NCBI RefSeq assembly: GCF_048771995.1
Contig: NC_133026.1
Coordinates: 92,460,501-92,524,500, forward strand
DNA length: 64,000 bases
Direction: 5' to 3'
From: Taeniopygia guttata
Lineage: Eukaryota > Chordata > Aves > Passeriformes > Estrildidae
Of the stretch, positions 25,151 through 38,604 are shown one piece after another. Positions within the stretch are counted from its first letter, which is position 1. Each line of letters begins with the position of its first letter. The notes beneath the pieces are model-generated. The model saw only the letters and a program-made list of their open reading frames with translations, ran no database searches and was not told the origin of the DNA. The position numbers and the translations under genes are program-made.

Positions 25151-25182
25151 TTTAAAATTGCAATCTAGATTGCAATTTTAAA
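25151..25182. repeat. 32-bp perfect palindrome
   Basis: Both strands read the same from 25151 to 25182. The centre is CTAG, each side carries ATTGCAAT and the ends are TTTAAA. It lies between the C6orf62 CpG island and its start codon. Confidence 0.95.
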
Positions 25183-26351
25183 AACACAGAAACAAAAACC
25201 TCTCAAAAAAATCTGTCACCGAGAAGCAGGAGCAAGACGCACTCCATGTTTTCCGAGTCGTGGCCATGAAGTGAGAGGGGAGAGAGGCGGTGCTGCTGTG
25301 GGTGTCCCGCTGCCTCGGGCGCGGCCGCCCTGCGCGCAGAGAGAAGCCCAAGGGAAATCCAGGAGCGCTGGCCATGCACGGCCTCGGCTGACCGTGCTCG
25401 CAACAGCAGAGAGAGAGGGAAGGATCCCCGGGGGATCAGCAGCCCAGGGAGTGTATGAGGTGTCGGGGGATGTAGGGCTCTCCCACTGGTAGGGAGCCCG
25501 GGTTTGGGGCACTGATTCAGGTTTAAGTCTTTCAGTGAGATAATACTGTCCTTGAATCCCTGTCCGCCCCTTGTCAATGGCCATCATGATCCCTCTTCTC
25601 TTCGGCAGCAGTAGCCTCAGGGTAGTGATGAGCAGGATGAAGTTAGAAATGAGTCCGCTGTCTTTTCTCTTTGCTCCCCTGCAAACCAGCGCTGTGTTGT
25701 CTGTAGTTGATTTTGTTGTTGGCGGCAGAGAAATGTCATACTTCCCGGGTTGTGCACTCCTCCTTTGCACCCTTTTCTCTGCTCTCCATCAAGTGTAATA
25801 ATTCTAAAGAAAAAGACGGGCAACATAGCAATAGTGGAAGGCTGAGAATAATAATCAGTAGAGTCATGAATCTGGCTGGGGTAGAACGCAGTTTGTAATT
25901 TCAGCTTCGGGTTTTTTTTTTTGTAAGCAGAGCAAAAGTGCCCCCCCCCCATGGATTGGGCTTGTGCCAGTTGCTTTTTATTGTACACATAAATTGTGAT
26001 TTGTTTGGGGCTTGTTTTCTTATTTTCCCCGTTATTCTTTCCCACTTATTCCTGCAGCTAAACTGTTCAAATTTTTCTCTTCGAAATTCTTTGGGTTTTT
26101 TTCTTGATTATTATAAAACCTTTTGTCCAGCCATGGCTGGACAGCTACTTTCTTTGTTTCTTGACCCCTCCAATACGACATTCTAGTAAAATATTGCCTG
26201 AGGTGCGGTTTTGCGTTACATTAGCGTTTGATCTATTCAGTTGTATTAGCAGGAATCAAACGACTTGTTTCTGTTGTACTTAAGTCTTACGAAAAGGTGC
26301 CCATAGTTTAGCGACAGTTTCCAAAGGCTTTAGTACCACCTGTATTACAAA

Positions 26352-26480
26352 ATGGGGGACCCAAACTCCCGGAAGAAACAAGCTCTGAACAGACTTCGTG
26401 CTCAGCTTAGAAAGAAAAAAGAATCTTTAGCTGACCAGTTTGACTTCAAGATGTACATTGCCTTTGTGTTCAAAGACAAG
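26352..26480 (+). CDS. C6orf62: C6orf62 coding exon 1
   Basis: Residues 1-43, start in context ACAAAATGG, ending [15 protein letters not shown] before GTAACT. Lys/Arg-rich positions 7-23 could be a nuclear-localisation or nucleic-acid-binding helix. Confidence 0.95.
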
Positions 26481-29400
26481 GTAACTTCGTTTTAAAGTGT
26501 GTCTGTGTGCTTGTTGTGTTTTGAGTCTTCTGTGCAGTCTTGCTGCCTGATTGCATCAAATGTTTTATCCTTAACAGAGTCCATTGACTTTAAATTTTTT
26601 TCTTACTCACTTAGTTCACGTTTGTCATTTTGACTCTTTGTGTTTTGTAGTTTTATAAGGCAGAGTGTTCCAGTGCTTCATTAAATGGTTACTTGGTGAT
26701 TTCTGTATCGGGTAGATATTTTTTAAAATTAACACTATAAATCGTTAAGCCTAATTGAGATCTGACCTGCACAATTGCTGGCTGTGAACACAGTCTGGCT
26801 GGGGCGATAACCGAATGTGTTTATCGGGTGAAAGCAGAAGGGAAGACCTGGCAGTTGAAAGGAGGAGTCTCGAGATGTGGAAATGGCCCAAGTGCGCAGG
26901 CACATGTGGATCTGCTGCTGTCATTTTGAAAGGGAGTGGGGAGGGCAAAGAAAAAAACCTTCATTTGCTTGACTGCCTCCTATGCAGATGAATTCAGCAG
27001 ATCTGGATGGGGAGCTGGGTCTTTCTAAAGCCGGCTATAGACCCGCACTTGTGGGAGAGTTTTTACCCGTAGAAAGTGAAGGAAAGTAGGTACTTAGAGG
27101 AAGTGAATGTGCTGAATATATGATGAGGAATTAAAGATAGAAGCAACAGCGTACATAATGATGTACTCTCAGAGATGAGCTCTGAAATCGTTTCATTTCC
27201 TCATATATATAGATTTTGCATTTGCTGTAATATTTAGGTATTTTTAATGAAGACTTTTCTTTGAAAAGCTTCTTTAAATTTTTTGAGTTCAGTTTGCTCT
27301 TGTTTGTCAGTTCTAGTGCAAGCAGAGATGGATTTTATTGGGATATAAATTCTGGGTACTCTGTAATAATAACATAAAAATGAATGTTTAAGCAATGGCA
27401 ACAATTAGATTTTCTTAGATGACACAGCTTTAACTCTTTTAGTTGGACATTAGTACTACTTTTGGTTGCTTTGTAGAAATTCATCACAAATGCCTGTTTT
27501 AAATCCTGTTATATTTGCATCCATCACAGTGAACTGAATATGTCCATCCCATACTATTTTGCTTAAAGTAGGAGATTAGCTGAAGTCAGCAAATAGTTGC
27601 CTGCTACCTGTGTTCTGATGGGGGGGAAGTGGGGCATTATTTTATGAGATATACTTTGTCTCTTAAGTAAGTCAAGACTTCCAGTGCACTATAAGAAAGC
27701 TGTTAGAAACAGACATATAATTTTAGTGATTTTACATTCTCATAATATTTTGGCCTTGCTTGAGAGATGCTGAAATATTTGTAGTGAGTATAAAAGTTAT
27801 TTAGCAAATGAAAATAGTTCTTCTTTGAGAAGATTATAGCTAACTTCAGATGGGATGTCAATCACCTGCAGTCAATAAATGTGACATTGAAAGATTTCAC
27901 TTCTCATAAAAGGCCAACTGTAAAAAAATGAAAAGAAAAAAGGTGTTACTTGTTTGATATTTGCAGAGAGAAGCTTGCAGAAGTTTTTGGTCATCCCAGA
28001 AGAAGGAGCAATTCTGTTAATGTTTAGATAGAATCTTAGTGTTTTCAAGATTGATATGTAAATCTGCATTTTTGGAGACTACAAGAATCTGTTCAGCTTT
28101 TATAAAAGTTGTTGGTCTGATTCTGTTTAATTTATAAACTTTGGCAGGCAAATTTTAGCATGGTTTGTGTCAAAGTCTCATAGGCTGTGTAATGTGTACT
28201 TTATACAGTCATACAGAAAATCACAAATCCTGAAATAAACTGTTACCTATAGTTTCCTAAAAAATACTGTAATCTTTACATAATCTGTGCTTTTTTTTAG
28301 AAGAAAAAGTCAGCACTTTTTGAAGTGTCTGAAGTAATACCAGTCATGACCAATAACTATGAAGAAAATATCCTGAAAGGTGTGCGGGATTCCAGCTATT
28401 CTTTGGAAAGTTCCTTAGAGCTTCTGCAGAAGGATGTAGTACAGCTCCATGCACCCCGCTACCAGTCCATGCGCAGGGTAAGGCTCCTGTTTGTGCTTGC
28501 TGAATTATACTTTTTCAACACTTGTGCTTTTCCTTGTGAATCTTAAGGCTAATCTTGCCTTTTTCTTATTTGCTGCATGAGGACTCTGCAGGCCTGTGTT
28601 TATGGGGTCTAGTTTGAAGGGTAGCACTGGGGTAGTAACAGTTCTGAAACTGTTTAAATATGTAGTTCTTAAGTTTTAACTTTCATTTTTGTCATTCAGA
28701 GATGTGCCTCAGGAATTGTGTCTTCTTGCCATATTTGTCCTTTAGAAGGCATGTGTTAATAATTCTTGCAACAACTCCTGCTATACATCTAAGTGATTTT
28801 GCTTTATGAATATTGGAAGACAGACAGTCTTTGCTAATGTTTTCTTAAAGTTGTAATTTATATTGAGTGGGTACTGATACTAAACTTCAGTGGAAAGCAG
28901 GGAAGGCTTCAGTTGTGATATAAGTAATGCAAATGGAAAATCAAACGAATGTTGCGTAAGTATCACCTCTCAAGTATGTGCCTGTATAGATAAGTTGCTT
29001 ATCTGTGTGTTTGACCGCTGAAGGGAATGTAAGTACAGAACTTTACTGCACACAGGATGTGATCGGCTGTACCCAGGAGATGGACTTCATTCTATGGCCT
29101 CGTAATGATATTGAGAAGATAGTCTGTCTCCTGTTCTCTCGGTGGAAGGGATCTGATGAACCCTTTAGGCCTGTTCAGGTATTTGGTTTTGGGTTTTGAC
29201 TTCAGTAACTAACTTGTTCCTGGAGGGAGTGTTCTCTTTAACCAATAAGTTGATACGGTATGCAAGTTCTCTGGATGTTAGAAAAATATGCTGTCCACTT
29301 TTATTTGTAAATTGGTCAGTGTTCTGAATGCCAAATTCTGCCTCCTATCTTTATGCACTGTTATATTACCCCTTCCAAAATGTAAGTTTCCAAAGGGCCT

Positions 29401-30649
29401 TTGCAAATAACACGTATGTATAAATGCATACAGTGTGTTTGTATTTGTAGGAGTGGATTAGGTGTGCCTCTTAGTACAATTGAGTCTTTGTCTAAAAGTG
29501 ATGGCGTTGTTAAGGTTCTGTCAGTATTGACAGAAATTGTTGTCAATGGAAGAGTGAGTTGATGGAACCTTTGCATTATAAATTGTTGCACAAGGATCAT
29601 CTGCCACAGGAAGGTAAATTGGGTTTTATATATGCTACACGTAAAGTACCTTTGAGTTGTTAATGTGTCATTGCAATGGCTCTTGTCAGTGTTGGCAGAA
29701 TGAAATTGGTGGATTCTTGAAATTGTGTCAAGATACTGCCATGGTGCCCAGTTTCTGCTTTTCAGACTAAATCAGAAAAGGAAAGAACAAAGTGGTCGTA
29801 AAACCCCAGATTGAAGAAAATTAATGGGTTACACTTGAGCTTTATCTTGAAAAATATTTTGTTTCCCTCCCTCACACCATGTAGGTCAAGTTTGAATTTC
29901 ATCATGGTGACTATGAAAAACAGTTTCTGCATGTTCTGAGCCGAAAGGACAAGACTGGAATTGTTGTCAACAACCCTAACCAGTCAGTGTTTCTCTTCAT
30001 TGACAGACAGCACTTGCAGGTAAGCTTATTTTGTCCTTGTTTTAACAGGTGTATTTTAATTACAAAAAGCTTTTTCTTCTTGGGAACATCAGTGATTTTG
30101 CTGCAAGGTAGTCAAGTAGAAAAACTGATCATGCATTCATGATTGCATTTTGGCAGTTTCAGAGAAAACTTACACTATGAATAGGACTCATATGTGCAAA
30201 AACCAACTATGGGCCACATATGTGTTCACGTAAAAATTAATGTTCTTGTATTAAAAATTAAAGAAGTTCTGAAATATACCTAACAGTGTTTAAGAAAAAT
30301 CAAAGCATTGCTTTGGTTTGGGTTACAATATGGAAATAATTCAAGTGAAGAATGAACGAAACGGTAGAAACATTTTATGCATTGGAGTTTGCAGACTAAT
30401 ATTAAGCTCTAGCCATTTATATGTATAAAATTGTGGATTTTAAATGTCCATAGGGGTCTGCCTATTGGTCCTGAGTTAACTTCTAAGCTTAATACCTTTT
30501 CTTTGGGTTTTGTTTGCCTCTAGACTCCAAAAAACAAAGCTACAATCTTCAAGTTATGCAGCATCTGCCTGTACCTGCCACAGGAGCAGCTCACTCACTG
30601 GACGGTTGGTACCATAGAGGATCACCTCCGTCCTTACATGCCAGAGTAA
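26352..30649 (+). CDS. C6orf62: C6orf62 (XTP12), conserved protein of unknown activity
   Basis: Five coding exons (26352-26480, 28301-28477, 29056-29178, 29885-30019, 30524-30649), all phase 0 at their borders, join to exactly 229 residues, the same length as the human protein. Start [19 protein letters not shown], end [11 protein letters not shown]. The N-terminus is basic and probably helical (residues 6-25). The rest looks like a compact alpha/beta domain without a known catalytic motif. As I recall it, the human protein differs by only a few residues, so the gene is under very strong constraint. Function is unassigned. The ATG is supported by the family start and the length. It stands alone between GMNN, which diverges from it, and ACOT13, which converges on it. 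Confidence 0.96.
28301..28477 (+). CDS. C6orf62: C6orf62 coding exon 2
   Basis: Residues 44-102. It runs from [16 protein letters not shown] to [12 protein letters not shown]. The acceptor is TGTGCTTTTTTTTAG and the donor GTAAGG. Confidence 0.95.
29056..29178 (+). CDS. C6orf62: C6orf62 coding exon 3
   Basis: Residues 103-143, [18 protein letters not shown] to SDEPFRPVQ. The acceptor is CTGCACACAG and the donor GTATTT. Confidence 0.95.
29885..30019 (+). CDS. C6orf62: C6orf62 coding exon 4
   Basis: Residues 144-188, [20 protein letters not shown] to [12 protein letters not shown]. The acceptor is CACCATGTAG and the donor GTAAGC. Confidence 0.95.
30524..30649 (+). CDS. C6orf62: C6orf62 terminal coding exon
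   Basis: Residues 189-229, [20 protein letters not shown] to HLRPYMPE, then TAA at 30647-30649. The acceptor is TTTGCCTCTAG. Confidence 0.95.
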   Translation, partial: TPKNKATIFKLCSICLYLPQEQLTHWTVGTIEDHLRPYMPE

Positions 30650-31820
30650 GGTACTGGCCAGCAAAATGGGGAAGATCACAGAATGCAGCAGTGGATTTTC
30701 ACTTTCCTCACCACTTCATTCTTTCAGAATTTAGAAGAAAATGGACTCATGTTCAGAACACTATACATTGTGAAACTTGATCATCCTGGATTTTTTTAAT
30801 CATTTGTATCTCAGAACTTTGCAATTTTTTTTTAAAGATGTTTTCTGCATGGACCTTGTGAAAGAGAGGATGCTCTGCACACTTCTGCACTGCATCAGCA
30901 TCTTACTGAAATGTGAAATGAAGGGACTGTACATTGAAACAAATGTATCCGAAAGCACAAGGTGATCATTTGTGGTGGTGTTCCCATTTGTGCTGGTCAT
31001 GCCCCCTAACATCTCTAATGTTAACCATCAGTATATTGAGGGTGAGAAGTGAATGTAATGGGTATAAAAGCCTTATAGCTTTGCTGTTCATGATTGTATA
31101 GAAGAGCACTATCATTCATTCTAATGAACGAAGAAGTGGCTATTACTATAGGATGTAAGTGTGGGAAAGAAATCTTTCTTCAAAAAGAAAAGCATCTCAT
31201 TTAATGTATAGGCATTTTTTGCCTCTTTTATTTTGCTGGGCCATGTCTTAAGTTTACTGGCACTTTTGTTTTGGATCTCTTTCCCCAAGTTGCTGTATAA
31301 CTGTATGAAGGTATTCTTTTGAATTGGATGCATTTATACAGATGAGGCAGACCTGGAGTCTGAAGTTGCTAAAGCAGCTCAAAGGTAAAATAATAGCTGC
31401 AGAAATAATGTTGGTAGAGGATTATTTTTTCTTGAGAGTTGAGACTTGTAAACTTGCAGGTAAACTGTGCAGGAAATACTGGTTTCTAAAACATTTCTTA
31501 CAGAAAACCCGTTGAGGTTTTTTTTTCTTTCTTTCTTTTGGAATAGACATTATAAACCAATGTAAAATAGTGTTTGGAGTGTCAAAAGTTGGTTCTGACA
31601 GAATATTTTAAGATTGTGCAATGATAAAAGGAAGACTACTGTATAGTTTTGATGACAAAGAAGGCTCTGCTTAAGGGTTGAGTACTTTACTGGAGTAAAA
31701 CTGTATAAGCCTACTCCTTTTGGATAAAACTAGTGCTTACCTGTTTAAAACTTGTATTTAGCTTTTGTTTGGAATTGGAAAAAATTGGAAATTAAATAAA
31801 TTAGGTAAAAGATGGCTGGT
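30650..31820 (+). other. C6orf62: C6orf62 3' UTR with poly(A) signal
   Basis: About 1.15 kb follows the stop, up to an AATAAA at 31795-31800. The sequence is AT-rich with T runs at 30825-30834 and 31518-31525. The cleavage site is approximate. Confidence 0.65.
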
Positions 31821-34800
31821 TTTATTCATGGAAATCCTATTAATTGAATCTTGGTAGTGTTTTGCATCTTAAGAGTGTCACCCACTACAAACACTGAAAA
31901 TATACAGACTGTAAAATGTTAAGATCAGTGGCAGAAGTGTTCTTGCAAATGTTGGCCATATGTTTTGAAAAGTACTGGGCAGAAATAATGGCATTACTAG
32001 TATCTTACTGTATTGGTACATAAATATTTTTACTTCCAAGGCTGTAAGTTCCTACAGGTTAATATGAAACACTCTACAAAAACACCACCTGAAAGCTCCA
32101 ACTTCACTTTCATAGTTGCCTTAAGTTACAAAGAAATACCTTGAAAGCACTGCTCTCCAGAATAAGACTTTTAAAAATATTTAGTAACCACTATACCTGC
32201 TAATAGGGCTGAAAATTTCTCAGCTTTAAGTGCCTCTTCTTTGAATGATCTGTAAGACAAATACAAAATGTCCACACAAAGCTTGAGCTAAGGTAGGGTA
32301 GCATCTGGAACATTTAAGTTTCTAGAATTTAGAATTTGCTTCGTAAGTGCCATCCTTTGTTTTTAATTTGTCATTTTGGACATGATCGCACACAGAATAG
32401 GGTCGTAGTTATCTTGGTTAGCAAACAAATGACAGTTCTTGCATTAGATATTTTGGTTTTCTTCGATCTAGTTTCTCTTAGAAGAAGCCTCAAGATGTTG
32501 ACCTAAGTGGCTGTATACAGTGCTTTCCAAGTGTCAGCAATCATATGGATTTTAACTTCATTCTCTGTATTACAGGAACCACCAGTTCCATTTAATTCCT
32601 TTTTTAGTTCTGTACAGGGTGCGTAAGACAGGCTGCTCATTTGTTCCTCGTGACAAACCATACCATGCTTCTTTGGGAGAGCACAGGATTAGAGGAAACA
32701 AAAAAATTGGAAAACTAATTTTGTTAAATGTGGTCTATGCTATCCAGCTAGCAAACTTTATGCTTTCGTTTTGCTATCAGAGTGCGTTGAGAACCATCTG
32801 CATTGTCTTAAGTAGTGGGGAAAAAAAGGTCAGGGTCCAGCAGGTTTCAGAGCATGAGAATATTGGGGAATATGTGAGTTTTTTCTTGTATCATTTGGCA
32901 TCTTTGAAGAGTTTCTCTCCCTTTAAACAGGTCAGCTTTTGAGGGAAGAGATTCACTTCTTGTTCCATTCTTTCTCAATGGAACTTGCAGTTTAATCTCA
33001 AAATATTTTTCTGTTAAGTTACTTCAGCAAAATGCCCTTCAGAAGTGAATGGAAGAAGTTTGTAACATCTAGCTTTTGGTTTCAGGCCTTCTTTATATAA
33101 GCTTAATGGCTTTTTGGTAGTCTTTTTTCAAAATGTATGTAGATTTTATCTCACAAAAACTAATTTTCCCAAGCACAGTTTGTGATGGTGTGCACCTCAT
33201 TTTTGGAGCTGTTTGTAAATACAGAAAGGCTCTCTTATAAGAATTTTAGTTACAGCCTACTGTCAAATGCTTGTGTGTCTCCCTTGGACATATTAATACC
33301 AAGAATTGAAATATACTCAGTATTGCACCTGAATATGGGAATTTAACTGGGCTGTTCCTTAAGAATTTGTCATGAGATCTTGGTAAGTGCCAAGGGGGCA
33401 GGGATAAAATTAGTAGACAGAAGGCCATTAAATGTTAAATACATCTCTGTGAATTGGCTGGTGAAGGGAAGCTTGCTTCAGATGCTTCCTGGGCGATGAG
33501 AAGCTTCTTAAATGTTATAGTCTGTACATGACTATGAGGCTTCTCTTCCCAAGCTTCTTCTGCTATGCAAGAGTTACCAAAATATGGCAAGATGGACAGA
33601 ACTGCTGTACAAGTACTGCCAAAATGCAGCAGGCCAGTAGTTGGCAGTTGATGCCCTTTGTCATGTCTCTCTCAAAAGTATAAATTCCCTCTCAAAAGCT
33701 GTATTATAGCTTTAATGTTATTTTATAAACATGGAGATTGATGTTATGTGTTATATCAGGTAGTAGAAACACTGGGGTTAGTGCTTGTCTTAAAAAAAGG
33801 AAAAAAGTTGGTTGCTTGATTGGTTACTAATCTCTGAGCATTTAAAGTTTTTAGATCAAAGGTACCAATCTCTCATTGCAAGTCTGTTTTTTTCATTCCA
33901 AAATGTTAACTCTGTTAGAAAAACAGCAGGTGAAAAGATGAAAATTTATAAAATGCTCTAGACTTTCCAAATTTGGTATTTCCAAAAAATCTATTTGGAA
34001 ACTTTGCTGATGATCAGCCTGCACTACACTAAGTGGCTGTGGTCCTTGGGAATGACCACATCTTTTCCTTGACACATAAGGTGCAATGGATTAGTTTTGG
34101 AATTTACAGCGTCACACAAATGCCATAAACGCTTTGCCTTGCACATACTTGCGCAGCTTGTGAGCTCTGCAGGCATCCTTCCCTTCCCACCCCCTGCTCT
34201 GCTGCCAGGAGAACACTGCTTTTCCTTGCACTTGTCTGCTGAGTCATTTAGGTTATGTGCAGTTACTGAACACCAGCTTATGTTGAATCAGGATCTGCGG
34301 GGCTGAACAGTGAGAAGAGTCACTGAAGGGTTTTTTGCCTCTTAATAATGAGATTAGTCTAATGGACTGTTAGAGGCTTCATTTAATATTGCATTGATGT
34401 TACTGCCATTGAGCATGATAGTTGAAGGCAAGAATGAGTAGAGTACATTTACATTCACTAAGCAGATAGACATGCCATGTGAGTTTACTTAATTGCTATT
34501 TACTTTTATTAGCCTGGAAAATCATCTCAGATTTTCCATTTTGCATTTATTGCAGCACTAAATTCACAAGCTGTGTAAGCTTACAGATTCTGGAACAGCT
34601 TTCTGGAGTGAAGCAATGAGACAAAACATTATTAAAACCCTCCAGGTCTGCAGCAGTAGGTGCTGCTTTCTGCTTTGTGCACCGCAGCTGGGAGTGAGCT
34701 CATGAGGCTCACTGGGTAGTGCAGATGCTGTAGAGGGAGAGCTGTGTCAGCTCTACAGGTTAACTGAGCTAAGTGTAATTTCTCTTCTGCTTGGCTGACT

Positions 34801-37800
34801 CAAATGCTTTTTAGGGCTGAAGATATCCGTGGCCTACTTCTGCTTGGAAAGGATTTACATATGGAAAGGTCCCTTAATTTAAGCACAATTACTGTATGCT
34901 AGAGCACCCACTAAAAAATTTGCTGTTCTGGACTCCTGAAATCTATTTAGGCAGCTAATGCTTTTAAGCAAAAGAAATCAAAGATCCATAATTCCACTAG
35001 TGTTACAAGCCCCAGGTACTGCCTTAATAAACAAAAATGGGGGTCTTTTTTTTTTTTTTTTGGTTGAGTTCATTTATTTTTGTTTTTTTTCCTGAAGGAT
35101 AGCAAATGTGTCTTGTTTGATAAAAGCTGGCAGGTAATTTATTCTCTTTTAAGCAAGAACTGTATAACTGTAGATGCTGCTGTGTCCCACAGCTGTGGCA
35201 GCTGGGGATCCTGGTCTGGTGGTAGCAGTGGTTCAGTGAATACACTGCAGAATCATGAAGGTGATAACTGTCATCATATTGGCCCTGAACTCAAGTAGCA
35301 AAATAGGCATATAAGTGGGGTTTTTTTCACTCCTGGGGACAATGAGGTAAGGAGAGGTTTGGGGGGTTCTGGCTAAATGGTTTTTTTTTTGCAGTTGGAA
35401 ATTCTAAAATTGTGAATGATATAATGCAGTGGGAAATTCTTCTATATGCCCTGGCAGTGGCTCAGAGCCAGTCAATGAAGCTGAAGAGATTTCAACTGCT
35501 GTTCAGAACAGTTACCTAACAGCCTAATTCACCTCACATCCCTGCGCTCCCTGCCTCATCCCTGTTAGGTGGTGGTTTGTGATTTTGAGAATTGTAAACC
35601 AGCAGCTCAGCCATGAGAATCCTGTGATGGGTGGCTTGACCTAAAAGACTTAGGAGGAATTCTGATAGTCCAACACTTGTTTCAGCAGTGACACCCTTCC
35701 TAACCTACTCCCTAGTTTATCACTGACATCTTCCCAAGAGTTGGAATCCTTAATGACTAAACCCCTGCTCACTGCAATCTGTGATCTGTATCTGCCCCGA
35801 TTAGCATCTGTACCCCTAGTTTCAAATGCCAGTAGGAACAAGTCTGCTCTGATTCCTTATTTTCTCAAGGCATCTGTAAAGCACAGCTGTACATGTGCAA
35901 GCCCGTGGGTGTCAGTCTGAATGCATTTGTGCAATAGCAAGGATGTGAAACCAGCATGAAACACTTGGCTGGACAGGATACTGCATGAAGTGGGAAGCTG
36001 AAAGTACTTTCACAGAGAGAGACAAACTGTTCCTCAACACTTCATACCACATATGTGGCCTCTGTAAGAACAGACATCTAGACATAAGTATAATTTGGGT
36101 GTTTAGTATATTTAAAAGAAAAACCCCAAAACGCAACAAACTGCAATATGGGAGGGCTGGTCTCATTTTTAGCTGTTAAGATACGGAATTTGCAGTTGTC
36201 TGTCAGTTACTGGATATATAATCTGGTATACTGCTAAAACTCACAAGATGTGCTCATGAAATCACTATTTGCTTGCTTGTAAGGGAATTATGCCTGAAAT
36301 CTGCAGTGATGTAACCAGGTCAACCCCACAGGAGGTTTGTTCTGATGCCAGGTGGAGCCATGTACCACTTGTCCTTATTATGGTAATTTGTTTCCATTAC
36401 TTTAAGATTCAGCTACGGTAAGATACAGATTTTTCAACATGTAGGTTAGAGTGAAATCAGTAAAGAACACTTCCAAGTATTAAGTCTGATGCTTGACAGT
36501 TTGCTTTCAAAGCTAGGCAAGCTCAATGCTGTCAATTCCTTCTAAGATCATCTCTGTGCCCGAGTTCAGCTGTGAAATAAAATTACGAGGTTAACATACT
36601 GCTGCTGGTGATGGATAACAGACAAGGTTGTCTTAAAATAATCCATTTAATTAACTGCTTCTGAAATAACTGGCCTGCATATTAACGATGTCCCTCTTAT
36701 TAATTAGGCAGTACTAAAATACTGTGTTGAATAGTCTATTGTAAGGGAGAAGAGAATTCACTTGTTATTTCAGGAAGGTTTATTTCTGTTTCCCTCTCAG
36801 CCTGAAACAGTCCTTGCCAGGCTTGAATGGGAACAGGAGGATACTGCTGTTTCCGTGTTGAGGTTTGCCACTCTCAACTGGCCCTGGACGCTTTTCAGTT
36901 GTAATTATGGAGATAGGATGAATGCTAAGTGATAGAATGGGACCACTTAAATGTGATAGGTTCCTGAGGCAGCCAGCACTGATTGAGGGAAGTCGTGTTA
37001 AGTTGCAGTGGGACAGTTACACAAGGACAGAGTGGCCCCAGCACATACAGCTAAGAGTGTTGAGAAAATATGTTTGAGAGCATGATGTTGAGAGTGTTCT
37101 CAATATTTTGGCACATATTGAATTTGGCACCTCCTTCATTCTCACGCTCTGCCTTTTATTTCAGGTAAGAGTCAAAATCACTCTTGTGTTCAGTGAGGGG
37201 AATGGGTTTATAGCAATTGGAGGGGAGCAGTTTTAACTATCTTCTTGGATTCTACTACATAAGTTACCCACCTAAGAAAACTGGTAAACTTAAGAATGAG
37301 AAAAAAGATAACTGGAGATGCTAGAACATGTTAATAGGAAGATAACCAGAGCAGCAATCACCAAAGTCCGTAAGTACATCCATTTGCTTCGATGGATCCC
37401 CTCTGCTCATCCAAGTAATTACAGAGGAACTGGAGATGCTTAAGACTCCTAACAGTGCTCCAGGCTGAGGGAGCTGTGACATAAGAATTTCATGCAGTAC
37501 AGCATCTAGCTCTGATGAGCAAAGATTTAAAACAAAAACGGTTACTGCTGTAGTATGCACCTTTGCAGAACTGTTTCATCAAAGCATTGTTTCTTTAAAT
37601 GGGATTCAGGGATAATTTCTGAGTATGAGTGAGTGCGAGTACTGGAGGAAAATCAATCATGAATGTACTGCTAAAGAGAGGATGCTACTATTAAAAGTTC
37701 AACTAGCCACAGGCATGTAAGCCCTGTATGCTTCTGAGGCAGCCCCAGAGAAAAAGCTTTTCCGAGAATGTATGTATCATGAAAAAGTGTTCTAAACTTG

Positions 37801-38460
37801 CAGCAAAAATACATGCTGGTAGCCTGAGCCCACTGTAGGTATTCTTTTAGAGAACTTCCACTGAAGGGTTAGTTATCCACTTATATTAGTTATTTAAAAG
37901 TCATTTTGGAAATATTAATAACACGTTAGTAAAATTGTACAAGTTTGTATTGAAAATCAGTCTGCATGAACAGGTCACCTAATTAATTGAAAATTACTTC
38001 TTTAGGTTTAGGAATGCACAGAAGAAAACCCTAACTGCTCATCACCAAAGCCAAATGACTGAAGACAATGACTCAACTTCCACAACAAAAAGAACTTACA
38101 CTTGCCTTTTACTAGCATAGATCAGCTTTTTGCTAGAGGAGAAAAACATGCACTGCATATATAGCATTGCTGTTCTTATTACAGCTTGATAACCCTGCCA
38201 TGGATCATTTGTCAAGAGTTTAAAGAAAGCAGTTAAGCCGTCCACAACAGTGCAAGAGGAGACCAGGCTTCACCTGATGCACAGCAGCTTAACTCGACCA
38301 CATTGAACCCAGGTCAGATAATCTACAGCCTTAGCCTGAATGAAAGCTCACCAAAATTACTTTTTCACATCTGTAACATGCAGCTGATGGATTTTAAACA
38401 AATATAACCACCTCAGCTAGGGAGAGGTGAAAAGCCACATGATATAACTGTATTTTCATG
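31821..38460. other. Intergenic region between convergent C6orf62 and ACOT13
   Basis: About 6.6 kb with no recognisable gene or RNA gene. T runs occur at 35048-35061 and 35381-35390. Short open stretches between 37990 and 38310 are not convincing as exons. Confidence 0.45.
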
Positions 38461-38466
38461 TTCCAG

Positions 38467-38604
38467 GATCAGAGAGATGATGACATCTTGGGTGAATTTG
38501 TGTACAAGGGTTCCAAAACACCCCCTCTCAACTACTCCATGCTGACAAGCCTTTACTTAGTGCAGAGAGGCTACAAAACTATGAAAAAAAATTTTAAAAG
38601 GTAG
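38467..38604 (+). other. Unassigned coding-like segment
   Basis: Behind an acceptor-like TTTTCATGTTCCAG there are 45 open codons, including DDDILGEFVYKGSKTPPLN and SMLTSLYLVQRGYKTMKK, then TAG (38602-38604). A possible donor (AAAAG then GTAGTT) overlaps the stop. The composition looks like a real globular protein, but I do not recognise the family and found no convincing partner exon. It lies on the plus strand, just beyond the ACOT13 3' end. It could be a terminal exon, an exon relic or chance. Confidence 0.3.

Noticed and set aside
37990-38310. Short open stretches that might be partners of the 38467 segment
   Set aside because: Lys/Thr/Asn-rich translations reflect A-rich sequence, and their splice signals are weak.
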